A model generated the notes under the pieces. That model was given only the letters and a program-made list of their open reading frames with translations, searched no databases and was not told the origin of the DNA. Below are positions 6,075-13,641 of a stretch of DNA of 17,642 nucleotides, one piece after another; the stretch's first letter is position 1; every line of letters begins with the position of its first letter. Where the stretch lies: assembly GCA_030544185.1 (NCBI GenBank), contig JAUNRO010000012.1:1-17642 (forward strand), given 5' to 3'. Source of the DNA: Propionibacteriaceae bacterium (GTDB lineage Bacteria; Actinomycetota; Actinomycetes; Propionibacteriales; Propionibacteriaceae). The position numbers and the translations under genes were made by a program.

Positions 6075-6102
6075 AACATACAACCGATTGGTTGTATGTC
6101 AA
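6075..6102 (-). promoter_or_regulatory. arsR promoter with embedded perfect operator
   Basis: On the minus strand TTGACA (6102-6097) and TATGTT (6080-6075) are separated by 16 bases, close to the sigma-70-type consensus. A perfect inverted repeat, ACATACAACC-GATT-GGTTGTATGT, at 6076-6099 fills the spacer and overlaps both boxes. The ATG follows the -10 by seven bases, so the mRNA is likely leaderless. This is the clearest regulated promoter in the window. Confidence 0.82.
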
Positions 6103-6209
6103 GGCTCAACGGATAGCCCGCTCACCGGATCAGCGACGACGCAACCGGTCCATCGCGAACATCACGGCTGGCGAGGGCGCAGCGGCAGCTTTTCTGAAGT
6201 CGCTGACAC

Positions 6210-6215
6210 TAAAGT
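6210..6215 (+). promoter_or_regulatory. -10 box of the amidase gene
   Basis: TAAAGT ends seven bases before GTG 6223, where the conserved amidase N-terminus begins. No ribosome site is seen, so translation is probably leaderless. No convincing -35 was found. Confidence 0.45.
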
Positions 6216-6222
6216 ACGCACG

Positions 6223-7554
6223 GTGATCACGATCAACGGCGCACAGGAACGCGTGGCACGTGGCGAGACCCACGAGGCGATAGTTGCCGATGCGCTCGAA
6301 CGCGGGCAGACGGATCCGGCGGCCGCGCACGTCTTCACCGCTACCTATGCCGCGGACGCCCTGGCTGCGGCCCGCGCGGCTGACGCCGCCGGACGCGATC
6401 CGGGACGCCCATTGGCCGGCCTGCCCATCACGATCAAGGACCTTTTCGACGTCGCCGGCAAGACCACTCTGTCCGGCACGATCGTGCGCCGGGGCCTGCC
6501 GGCCGCTGAGGCCGACGCGGTCGTCGTCGCGCGGCTGCGCCGGGCGGGCGCCGCGATCACCGGGCGCACCAACATGGTGGAGTACGCCTTGGGCGGGGTG
6601 GGCCTCAACCCGCATTACGGCACACCGCGCAACCCGGCCGATCCCGAGGCGGCTCGAGTCCCGGGCGGCTCGTCGTCGGGCGCCGCCGTGTCGGTGGGCC
6701 TCGGCCTGGCGGTCGCAGCCGTGGGCTCGGACACGGCCGGCTCCGTGCGGATCCCCGCGGCCCTGTGTGGGCTGGTGGGCTTCAAGCCCACCCAGCGCCG
6801 GGTGCCCCTGACCGGATCGGTCGAGCTGGCCCGCTCGCTGGATTCGGTCGGTCCCATCGCCAACTCGGTGACCGACTGCCTGGCGCTGGACGCCGTGCTG
6901 GCCGACGACCCGCTCCAGGTGGATGTGCGTCCGTTGTCCGGCCTGCGGCTCGCGGCGGCCCAGACCGTCGTCCTCGACGACATCGAACCGGCGGTGGCCG
7001 CGGCCTATGAGCGAGCCTTGCGAACCCTTGCCGATGCCGGTGCCAGCGTCGAGGAGGTGCCGTTGGCGGAGTTCGGCCGGATCGCCGAACTCAATCAACC
7101 GAGCGGACTCTCTCCCATCGAGTGCTGGGCCGCGCATGGGGACCTCGTGGGCAGCCGCGAGGGCGATGTCGATCACCGCATCGCCCAGCGAATGAAGCTG
7201 GGCGACGGAATCAGCGTGGCCGACTATCTGGCGATCCACGACCGCCGTGCGCAGTGGATTGCCGAGACCGAGCGGGCGCTGGAACCCTTCGATGCCGTCC
7301 TGTGCCCGACGGTGCCGATCGTGGCGCCGCCGATCGACCAGTTGGAGGCCTCCGACGATGCCTACTTCGACGCCAACCGGCTGCTGCTGCGCAACCCCTT
7401 CGTCATCAACTGGCTCGACGGATGCGCCTTCTCGGTCCCGTGCCAGGCCCCCGGCGAGTTGCCGGTCGGCCTCATGATCGCCGGACCGCGTCGCTCCGAC
7501 GCCCGCGTCGCTGAGGTCGCGCTGGCGGCCGAGGCAGCGCTGGGCTCGCGCTGA
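6223..7554 (+). CDS. Amidase-signature family hydrolase
   Basis: A 443-residue protein from GTG 6223. The Ser-cisSer-Lys triad is intact: K72 in GLPITIKDLFDVAG, S150 in PGGSSSGAAVS and S174 in VGSDTAGSVRIPAA. The spacing of 24 between the serines equals that in fatty acid amide hydrolase. The C-terminal half carries FDAVLCPTVPIVAPP and LPVGLMIAGPRRSDARV, both usual for the family. It hydrolyses a C-N amide bond; the substrate cannot be told from sequence. GatA is unlikely because no gatB/gatC genes lie nearby. The frame is open upstream to 6088, but that part crosses the arsR promoter. It is divergent from arsR and stands alone. Confidence 0.9.
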   Translation: MITINGAQERVARGETHEAIVADALERGQTDPAAAHVFTATYAADALAAARAADAAGRDPGRPLAGLPITIKDLFDVAGKTTLSGTIVRRGLPAAEADAVVVARLRRAGAAITGRTNMVEYALGGVGLNPHYGTPRNPADPEAARVPGGSSSGAAVSVGLGLAVAAVGSDTAGSVRIPAALCGLVGFKPTQRRVPLTGSVELARSLDSVGPIANSVTDCLALDAVLADDPLQVDVRPLSGLRLAAAQTVVLDDIEPAVAAAYERALRTLADAGASVEEVPLAEFGRIAELNQPSGLSPIECWAAHGDLVGSREGDVDHRIAQRMKLGDGISVADYLAIHDRRAQWIAETERALEPFDAVLCPTVPIVAPPIDQLEASDDAYFDANRLLLRNPFVINWLDGCAFSVPCQAPGELPVGLMIAGPRRSDARVAEVALAAEAALGSR

Positions 7555-7570
7555 ACCCGTCGGGCGGACC

Positions 7571-7635
7571 GCAGTGCCCGTGGGGCCGCCCAACGGTCTG
7601 GACCACGCGGGCGCGATCTCCCTGGACAATGCCCT
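7571..7635 (+). pseudogene. mazF fragment
   Basis: About 22 codons read VPVGPPNGLDHAGAISLDNA, the conserved MazF core, clearly homologous to residues in the intact mazF at 3763-4083. At the DNA level AGTGCCCGTGGGGCCGC (7573-7589) is identical to 3897-3913. Nothing before or after encodes the rest. It begins 17 bases after the amidase stop. Confidence 0.75.
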
Positions 7636-7646
7636 CCGGGCATTCC

Positions 7647-7763
7647 GACGTGATAGATGTCCACGTCGTTGTGCAGGCGAGGGGGCATGACCACGCCGTC
7701 GTGACCTCTGATCCCGATGACCTTCTCGGCGTCGACCCAGGACTGCATGTCATTGTCGTGTGA
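7647..7763 (+). pseudogene. C-terminal fragment of a VapC-like PIN toxin
   Basis: The frame reads DVIDVHVVVQARGHDHAVVT, then SDPDDLLGVDPGLHVIVV and a stop. This is the last active-site Asp region and the final strand of a PIN domain (compare TTNPDDF in the intact vapC at 1367-1849). There is no start codon or N-terminal half. It directly follows the mazF fragment, so two different toxin genes have been joined by deletion. Confidence 0.65.
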
Positions 7764-7799
7764 TCCCCCGGTGGCCACTGACCGACAATGGAGGCAGCA

Positions 7800-7807
7800 A
7801 GGAGGAG
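7800..7807 (+). promoter_or_regulatory. Strong ribosome binding site
   Basis: AGGAGGAG ends three bases before ATG 7811 (the GGAGG core ends five or more bases before it). It fixes the start of the following gene, and is one of the few strong Shine-Dalgarno sites in a window full of leaderless-type starts. Confidence 0.7.
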
Positions 7808-7810
7808 AAC

Positions 7811-8212
7811 ATGCCGAACAGGTCAAACGCCGCGCAACGCATCATCTGGCTGGTCAAGAACACCATCAATCGGGTCGCGATCCCTACTGCCCGCCGAGGG
7901 ATCGGCCCGTTCTCACTCATCCGCCACGTCGGCCGAAAGTCCGGCCGCCACTATGAGACTCCGGTGCTGTTGGCGGAGCTGCCGGGCTATCTCGTGCTCG
8001 AGCTGACCTATGGCGAGCGGGTCGACTGGTTCCGCAACATCAGCCGCATGGACACGTTCGAGGTCGTTCACCGGGGCAAGGTCGTCACCATCGACCGAAT
8101 CGAACCGTGCTCCGTCGAACAGGGCAGGGCGGCCTACGGCCCATTGGCCAGCCGCGTGCTGCGCGCGACCGATCGCCAGCACTTCCGGCTCCTGCACATC
8201 GCCACGACCTGA
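7811..8212 (+). CDS. Ddn-like nitroreductase-family (F420-dependent type) oxidoreductase
   Basis: A 133-residue protein of the split-barrel family that includes Mycobacterium Ddn (deazaflavin-dependent nitroreductase). Key pattern: LIRHVGRKSGRHYETPVLL, the usual cofactor-phosphate-binding segment, then GYLVLELTYGERVDWFRNIS. It would use reduced F420 or a flavin to reduce a small substrate or quinone; the family is abundant and mostly uncharacterised. The start is set by the strong ribosome site at 7800-7807. The next gene lies on the opposite strand. It is an isolated gene with no visible partner. Confidence 0.78.
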   Translation: MPNRSNAAQRIIWLVKNTINRVAIPTARRGIGPFSLIRHVGRKSGRHYETPVLLAELPGYLVLELTYGERVDWFRNISRMDTFEVVHRGKVVTIDRIEPCSVEQGRAAYGPLASRVLRATDRQHFRLLHIATT

Positions 8213-8340
8213 GCTGACGGCGCGCAGGAACCACGCCCCGTGACGTCGTCTCGCGATGTGGCTAGGGGAAATGTGGGGGTTGGCCGAAATGACCGTGGAT
8301 TATGCGCGAGAGGCGCAGGGATACATCACACATGCGTCCC

Positions 8341-9750
8341 TCAGATCCACTCCTCGTCCATGGCCCTGACGAGGACGAGGGCGAAGTCCCAGCCGAGTGG
8401 GGTGAGTTCGACGCGGCCCTTGCGCTGGACCCACCAGCCGCAGTCCTCGAAGGACGCGATGTCGGCGGCCATGGACCGGCTGGCGATCTCCTTAAACCTG
8501 ACCTGGTCGAACGACGGACCGGTGAACTCGGCGTATTCGTTCTCCCAACGCAACTCGCCCAACTCACCCATCGTCATCGGCCCACCGCCATAGGGCTCGG
8601 CGAGCGCAAAGAGAGTCATCAAGATGAACTTGACGTCCGACGGGATGCGGCTGCGCGACAGCACCGCGAGACCACCGAGGAGCGCGGACATGACCCAGTC
8701 CTGATCGGAAGCCGGGTCTGCGGCGCGGACCCGCACCGCACGCCGCCCGGAGGCATCGACCAGGCCCATCGCGACCGCGACCGCCCACAGCCGATCCAGG
8801 GGCAGACAGTCTCCCGCCGAGCGCCAGCCGTTGAGCGCGCGCTCCTTGCGCTCGGCCTCGGTGTCCGAGCTCTTGCGGTACGGCCGCGCCCGGCTCTCCC
8901 AGGCCCACAGGTCGAGGTGCTCATAAGCCTCACGGGCCACGGCGGGCCGCAACACCCCGGTGGCCGTGAGTTCCTTGCCATCGGCGAAGTCCGCGAGGGC
9001 GATGACCTGCCGCATGAGGCCACTCGAGCGGGCCAGCGGCCCGCTGACCTTGGGATCGTTCGGATAGAACGTCGCCTCGTCATCCTCGTCCAGACGGGGC
9101 GTGGTGGGCAGCTGCCAGCCCGGCGGGAGGTCACCGGTCTCCAGCATCGCGTTGGCCGCGTCTCCGAACGCCCGGCCCATCACGCTGCCCGCGTTGCCCG
9201 CACCCAGTGGCCTGCTCATCCGCACGTCGTCCGGCTGGGCGTTCCAGGCATCCATGATCTGCTGCAGACGCTCCTCCATCTCTTCCATCGAGTCCGCCTC
9301 ATCCAGCGAGATGCCGATCTCACGCCCGAAGTCGACGATCCCCTTCGTCGCACCAAAGTTGTGCGGATCCGTGCACGCGGCGGGCATCTTCTTCGCCGCC
9401 GCCTTGGCCTCTGCGAGCAGCTTCTTCGGCTCGTCGGATGACCCGGCCATCCGGCCCGTCGAGCGAAGAAACCGCCAGAACGTGTCAAGACTCTGCACCA
9501 GCGCAGCGATATCCGGCACGCCCGCGGGTCCATGCGCGGGCCAGCGCACCAGCATGAGGTGACGGACGCTCTCGGCCTCCCACCGGTTCGCCGGCAGCCC
9601 GTCGTGTGTCGCACGCAGGTCGAGCGCCAGCTCGACGAGGCCGGCCTCGAACGCCCGCTCCTTCTGGGCGGCCCATCGCTCCGCATGCCTCAACAGAAGT
9701 TCGTGTTCATTCACGTCGTCCAGCGTTGCACCTCTCGGGGCGATCGTCAC
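8341..9750 (-). CDS. Uncharacterised 469-residue cytoplasmic protein
   Basis: I do not recognise the family. The product is soluble, without signal peptide or membrane helices. The N-terminal part (ELLLRHAERWAAQKERAFEA, then WEAESVRHLMLVRWPAHGP and LDTFWRFLRSTGRM) and the end (WWVQRKGRVELTPLGWDFAL, then VRAMDEEWI) look well ordered; the LTPLG stretch is reminiscent of a winged-helix wing. The middle has an acidic helix (DEADSMEEMEERLQQIMDAW). GTG 9750 is chosen because GGGGAGG lies five bases upstream; GTG 9714 is an alternative, and the frame also stays open far upstream only as antisense of the SulP gene. It is divergent from SulP. Codon use is like the neighbours. Confidence 0.85.
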   Translation of the reverse strand: MTIAPRGATLDDVNEHELLLRHAERWAAQKERAFEAGLVELALDLRATHDGLPANRWEAESVRHLMLVRWPAHGPAGVPDIAALVQSLDTFWRFLRSTGRMAGSSDEPKKLLAEAKAAAKKMPAACTDPHNFGATKGIVDFGREIGISLDEADSMEEMEERLQQIMDAWNAQPDDVRMSRPLGAGNAGSVMGRAFGDAANAMLETGDLPPGWQLPTTPRLDEDDEATFYPNDPKVSGPLARSSGLMRQVIALADFADGKELTATGVLRPAVAREAYEHLDLWAWESRARPYRKSSDTEAERKERALNGWRSAGDCLPLDRLWAVAVAMGLVDASGRRAVRVRAADPASDQDWVMSALLGGLAVLSRSRIPSDVKFILMTLFALAEPYGGGPMTMGELGELRWENEYAEFTGPSFDQVRFKEIASRSMAADIASFEDCGWWVQRKGRVELTPLGWDFALVLVRAMDEEWI

Positions 9751-9755
9751 CCGAG

Positions 9756-9762
9756 CCTCCCC
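9756..9762 (-). promoter_or_regulatory. Ribosome binding site of the 469-residue protein
   Basis: GGGGAGG on the minus strand, five bases before GTG 9750. It decides between several possible GTG starts. Confidence 0.6.
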
Positions 9763-9822
9763 GTCGGACGAGCCAGGCAACCTCTGGCGAAGCGAATCCT
9801 CGCGATCGGCATGAATCCTGAG

Positions 9823-9828
9823 TAGGTT
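9823..9828 (+). promoter_or_regulatory. -10-like box of the SulP gene
   Basis: TAGGTT ends six bases before ATG 9835, the spacing of a leaderless start. The same bases include GTAGG, which could instead act as a weak ribosome site eight bases from the ATG. Confidence 0.4.
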
Positions 9829-9834
9829 TCTTAG

Positions 9835-11630
9835 ATGGCCACCACGCAACCCCGGGCCGAGGCCCCCGCCTGGGAACGCTGGCTGCCCGGAATCGCCGTG
9901 CTGCGGCGCTATGAGCGCCGCTGGCTGCGCGGGGACGTGCTGGGTGGGATCACGGTGACGGCCTACCTGGTTCCTCAGGTCCTCGCATACGCCGAGGTCG
10001 CCGGGCTGCCGGCGATCGTCGGCCTGTGGGCGGTGGTGCCGGGGCTCTTGGCCTACGCCGTCCTGGGCTCCTCGCGTCAGCTCTCCGTCGGGCCGGAATC
10101 GACGACCGCGCTGATGACCGCCGCGGGCGTGGGCGCGCTGGTGGCAGTGGTGGGTCCGGATCGGTACGCCGAGGTCGCTGCCCTGCTGGCGATCGCGGTC
10201 GGCGTCATCAGCCTGATCGGCTGGATCGCACGCCTCGGCTTCCTCGCGCAGCTGTTCTCCGGACCGGTGCTCGTGGGCTACATGGCTGGCATCGCCGCGC
10301 TGATGATCGTCAGCCAGATCCACAAGGTCACCGGCATCGAGGTGGAGTCCGGAAGCCTCCTCACCGAGGTCTGGTCGGCCGTCCGCAACGCCGGCACCCT
10401 CCAGGTCCCGACGCTGATCCTGGCCCTCGCCGTGCTGGTCGTGCTGTTCGCATTCCACTGGCGGGCGCCGAAATGGCCCGGTCCGCTGATCGCCATGCTG
10501 GGCGCGGCCGTGGTGGTGTGGTTCTTCGACCTCACCGACCTCGGCATCTCGGTCGTCGGCGAGGTGCCCCAGGGACTCCCCCAGCCGCGGCTGCCGGATC
10601 TGCTGGCTGTGGACCTGTGGGCTCTCCTGCCGGTCGCCGCGGGGGTGAGCATCGTGGCCTACACGGACAACGTGCTCACCGGCCGCGCCTTCGCGATCCG
10701 TCGGCGCGAGGAGATCGATGCGCAGCAAGAGTTTCTCGCGCTCGGCAGCGCCAACCTCGCGGCGGGAATGTTCCAGGGCTTCCCGATCAGCTCCAGCGGC
10801 AGCCGGACCGTGATCGCCGACGCCATGGGCGCGCGCACCCAGCTGCACTCCCTCGTCTCGATCGTCCTGGTGATCGCGACCCTGCTCTGGCTCGGCCCGC
10901 TCATCGGCACCTTCCCCACCGCGGCGCTGGGAGCGGTCGTGGTCTATGCGGCGATCCGCATCATCGACATCGCCGAGCTCCGCCGGATCGCTCGGTTCCG
11001 CAAGAGCGAGCTCGTGCTCGCCCTCGCGACCACCCTCTCGGTTCTCCTCTTCGGGGTCCTGATCGGCATCGGCGTGGCCGTCGGGCTCTCCGTCCTCGAC
11101 CTCATCCGCCGCATCGCCCACCCCCACGACGGCATCCTTGGCTATGTCCCCGATGTCGCCGGCATGCACGACATCGACGACTACCCGGAGGCGGTGCAGG
11201 TCCCCGGCCTGGTCGTCTATCGCTATGACTCACCCCTGTTCTTCGCCAACGCCAACGACTTCACCACCCGCGCCCTCGACGCCGTCGAGGAGGCCGAGGA
11301 GCGCGGCCCGGTGCACTGGCTGCTGCTCAACACCGAGGCCAATGTCGAGGTCGATCTCACGGCCGTCGACGCGCTGGACGAGTTGCGTGCCCAGCTGGAG
11401 GCCCGGGGCGTACGCCTGGCCCTGGCGCGGGTCAAGGACGATCTGCGGGTGCGGCTGGTGCCCACCGGCTTCCTCGACCGGGTCGGCGAGGAGTTCGTGT
11501 TCCCGACCCTGCCGACGGCGGTCGGAGCGTACGCCCGGTGGTATGAGGAGCAGCACGGCCGCCCGCTGCCCCGTTTCCGGACACCGTCGCCGCCCTGCGC
11601 CCACCGGCCGCCGAGGACGACCCGCCCTGA
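9835..11630 (+). CDS. SulP-family anion permease with STAS domain (frameshifted at its 3' end)
   Basis: About 598 residues. The N-terminus (GDVLGGITVTAYLVPQVLAY) and GSSRQLSVGPESTTALMTAA are SulP signatures; roughly ten or more hydrophobic segments follow, with FPISSSGSRT in the conserved late-membrane loop. Residues from about 453 to 565 (VPGLVVYRYDSPLFFANAND onward) form the cytoplasmic STAS domain. It imports sulfate, bicarbonate or another anion; which one is not evident. The literal frame runs on to 12390 through antisense of the next gene. Adding one C to the run at 11569-11572 restores LPPFPDTVAALRPPAAEDDP and a stop at 11630, so I give that end. Either a real frameshift or a sequencing error. 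Confidence 0.85.
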
Positions 11631-11644
11631 CGGCCCGCCGTCAG
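11627..11644. terminator. Shared hairpin between convergent genes
   Basis: CTGACGG-CCCG-CCGTCAG is a perfect 7-bp stem with a 4-base loop. The left arm contains the restored SulP stop and the right arm the stop of the minus-strand phosphatidyltransferase. There is no T-tract, so it may act as a weak bidirectional terminator or mRNA 3' end structure. Confidence 0.4.
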
Positions 11645-12225
11645 CGGCGCCGCTCCAGATAGACGATGTCGCGCCCGAACGAGAACACCAGGAGGACCAC
11701 CGCGACGCCGGTGACCAGCTGGGCGAGCCACAGCGCCACGAACGGGGCCAGCGCGACGACGAGCGCGAAGCCCTGGAAACCGGCGATGAGGCGCCGCGAC
11801 TGCAGGAATGGCAGCGGCGCCGACCATACGGGCCGCACCAGGCCACCGAGCCCGAACAGATAGCGCGCGAGCCCGATCATGAGCGCCCAGGGCGCGAACG
11901 GGGCCACGGCCAGGGAGGCCACGAGCAGGACCGCCGAGTCGGCCTCCATGTCCCAGCGCGCACCACGGGCCGTCGCCGTATCGGTCGCCCGCGCGACGGC
12001 ACCGTCCACCGCATCGAGGGCAATCGTCGGGACCAGCAACAAGAACAGCGCCCACGGCCGTTGGGGCAACACCCCAACATAGCTCAGCGCGACCAGGGTC
12101 CCGCCGCCGATGACACCGACGAACGCCCTCGTCAGGGTCACCCAGTCGGCCGCAGTGAGCCGGGCCCGCGCGCGCTCACGCCCTGTCGCTCGCTGCCCGT
12201 CGCGTGTGTGCACCCGAGCAATCAT
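11641..12225 (-). CDS. CDP-alcohol phosphatidyltransferase family membrane enzyme
   Basis: A 194-residue integral membrane protein with about five to six hydrophobic segments. The catalytic signature DxxDGxxARx8GxxxDxxxD is complete: D71, D74, G75, A78-R79, G88, D92 and D96 (LDAVDGAVARATDTATARGA then RWDMEAD). Such enzymes displace CMP from a CDP-alcohol with a hydroxyl acceptor, usually to make phospholipids. It is not obviously a housekeeping PgsA or Pcs enzyme. It is divergent from the dehydrogenase with only 29 bases between start codons, so it may be co-regulated with the biosynthetic genes to the right. The substrate is unknown. Confidence 0.88.
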   Translation of the reverse strand: MIARVHTRDGQRATGRERARARLTAADWVTLTRAFVGVIGGGTLVALSYVGVLPQRPWALFLLLVPTIALDAVDGAVARATDTATARGARWDMEADSAVLLVASLAVAPFAPWALMIGLARYLFGLGGLVRPVWSAPLPFLQSRRLIAGFQGFALVVALAPFVALWLAQLVTGVAVVLLVFSFGRDIVYLERRR

Positions 12226-12242
12226 GCCTGGTCACGCGCGGC

Positions 12243-12248
12243 AATAAT
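12243..12248 (+). promoter_or_regulatory. -10-like box of the dehydrogenase operon
   Basis: AATAAT ends six bases before ATG 12255, and TAATGT overlaps it. No ribosome site is visible. This is the probable promoter of the four-gene plus-strand operon and lies in the 29-base gap from the divergent phosphatidyltransferase. Confidence 0.45.
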
Positions 12249-12254
12249 GTCGCC

Positions 12255-13256
12255 ATGGAGACACGGGCTTACTGGATCACCGGTCCCGGAAGGGGCGAAC
12301 TCCGCACGGAGTCGGTCCCGGACCCGGGGCCCGGCCAGGCCCTTGTGCGCGCACTGCGGTCTGGCATCAGCCGTGGCACCGAGACGCTGATCCACCGGGG
12401 CGGCGTGCCCGAAGCCGTCCACGACCTGATGCGCGCCCCCTTCCAGGAGGGCGACTTCCCGTGGCCGGTGAAATACGGCTATCTGTCCGTCGGCGTCGTC
12501 GAGCGCGGCCCGGGCGAGCTGCAGGGCCGGCGCGTGTTCGCCCTCGCCCCGCACCAGGAGCGCTATATCGTGCCGGCCGACGCGCTCACCCCGATCCCCG
12601 ACGACGTGCCCAGCGACCGCGCGGTGCTCGCCGGGACCGTCGAGACCGCGGTGAACGCGATCTGGGACGCCGCGCCGCACTACGGCGACCGCGTCGCCGT
12701 CGTCGGGATGGGGATGGTCGGTGCGTGCGTCACCGCGTTGCTGGCCGAGTTCCCGCTCGAGCGCTTGCAGCTCGTCGAGGTCGACCCGAAGACCCGCGAC
12801 CTGTGCGAGATCTTCGGCGCCGAATGGACCACTGCTGAGGACGCGCTCGACGATTGCGACATCGTGGTCCACTGCTCCGCCACCGACGCGGGCCTGCAGA
12901 CCGCGCTGCGCCTCGCCGGGGACGATGCGGACATCATCGAGCTCTCCTGGTTCGGTGACCACCAGCCCCGCCTCCCCCTGGGCGCCGACTTCCACGCCCG
13001 CCGCCTGCGGATCCGGGCCAGCCAGGTGGGCGGGATCGCGGTCGCCCGCCGCCATCGGCGGACGCACGCCGATCGCCTGGGCCTCGCCCTCGACGCGCTG
13101 CGGGACCCGCGCTTCGACCTCCTCCTCGGCGAGGGCTGCGCGTTCGACGACCTCCCCCGCTTCCTCACCGGCCTGACTGCCGGCGCGCCCGCCCGGGGGC
13201 TGTGCCAGCTCGTCCGCTATCCCTACCCCGACCCGACCGACCCGACCGAAGGATGA
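12255..13256 (+). CDS. MDR-family dehydrogenase (BchC/zinc-alcohol-dehydrogenase-like)
   Basis: A 333-residue medium-chain dehydrogenase. The GroES-like N-terminal domain shows ALRSGISRGTETL and WPVKYGYLSVGVVERGPGE; the Rossmann domain has VAVVGMGMVGACV. Later segments, IELSWFGDHQPRLPLGADFH then IRASQVGG, are typical of a subfamily that contains bacteriochlorophyllide dehydrogenase BchC. The position normally held by the catalytic-zinc Cys is S36 (SGIS), as is usual in this subfamily, so zinc catalysis is doubtful. It oxidises or reduces an alcohol/ketone with NAD(P). First gene of a tight operon: the PTPS homologue starts three bases after its stop. Possibly acts on the side chain of the pathway intermediate. 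Confidence 0.87.
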   Translation: METRAYWITGPGRGELRTESVPDPGPGQALVRALRSGISRGTETLIHRGGVPEAVHDLMRAPFQEGDFPWPVKYGYLSVGVVERGPGELQGRRVFALAPHQERYIVPADALTPIPDDVPSDRAVLAGTVETAVNAIWDAAPHYGDRVAVVGMGMVGACVTALLAEFPLERLQLVEVDPKTRDLCEIFGAEWTTAEDALDDCDIVVHCSATDAGLQTALRLAGDDADIIELSWFGDHQPRLPLGADFHARRLRIRASQVGGIAVARRHRRTHADRLGLALDALRDPRFDLLLGEGCAFDDLPRFLTGLTAGAPARGLCQLVRYPYPDPTDPTEG

Positions 13257-13259
13257 TCG

Positions 13260-13637
13260 ATGTTCACCCTGACCGTGCGTGACCGGATGATGATCGCCCA
13301 CAGCCTGGATCACCCCGGCTTCGGCCCCGCCCGCCAGCTCCACGGCTGCACCTATGTGGTCGAGACGACCTGGCACCGCGCGGAGCTCGACGACATGGGC
13401 GTCGTCATCGACATCGGCGTGGCCACCGCGCAACTGCACGAGGTCCTCGCCCCGCTCGACTATCAGAACCTCGACGAGCTCGACACCTTCGCCGGCACGC
13501 TGACCACCACGGAATTCCTCGCGCGCTATATCGCCGAACAACTCTCCGAGCGCATCGACACCACCCCGTTCGCCGCCCTGGAGGTCACGCTGCGCGAGCA
13601 TCCGGACGCCTGGGCGAGCTATCGGCTGGACCTCTGA
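13260..13637 (+). CDS. 6-pyruvoyl-tetrahydropterin synthase / QueD homologue with altered active site
   Basis: A 125-residue T-fold protein. Family landmarks: IAHSLDHPG (H14), LHGCTYVVE (H28, C30), MGVVIDIG and the pterin-anchoring acidic residue E113 in LREHPDAW. In ordinary PTPS/QueD the zinc site is His plus HGH, the catalytic Cys sits four residues before HGH, and a later LDH supplies the catalytic Asp-His. Here HGH is HGC, the Cys position is A24, and LDH is LDY (D67, Y68). The pterin pocket seems kept but the standard chemistry cannot work. It may act on a pyrimidine or pterin in another reaction, or only bind it. Tightly packed in an operon. Confidence 0.88.
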   Translation: MFTLTVRDRMMIAHSLDHPGFGPARQLHGCTYVVETTWHRAELDDMGVVIDIGVATAQLHEVLAPLDYQNLDELDTFAGTLTTTEFLARYIAEQLSERIDTTPFAALEVTLREHPDAWASYRLDL

Positions 13638-13641
13638 GCGC

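Noticed and set aside
6130..7629. 499-codon minus-strand frame opposite the amidase
   Set aside because: The amidase has all catalytic motifs in the plus frame; the opposite frame has no recognisable domain.
8256..8369. 37-codon plus-strand open frame between the Ddn-like gene and the 469-residue gene
   Set aside because: No ribosome site, no similarity I can name, and it overlaps the end of the opposite gene; possibly a fragment, but unsupported.
9751..11169. Long minus-strand open frame continuing upstream of the 469-residue protein
   Set aside because: It is antisense to the well-conserved SulP gene and reads as low-complexity Asp/Glu/His/Arg-rich sequence; GC-rich codon structure keeps such frames open.
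11631..12390. C-terminal extension of SulP
   Set aside because: It is antisense to a gene with an intact catalytic signature and has Arg/Pro/Gln-rich composition; a one-base shift explains it better.
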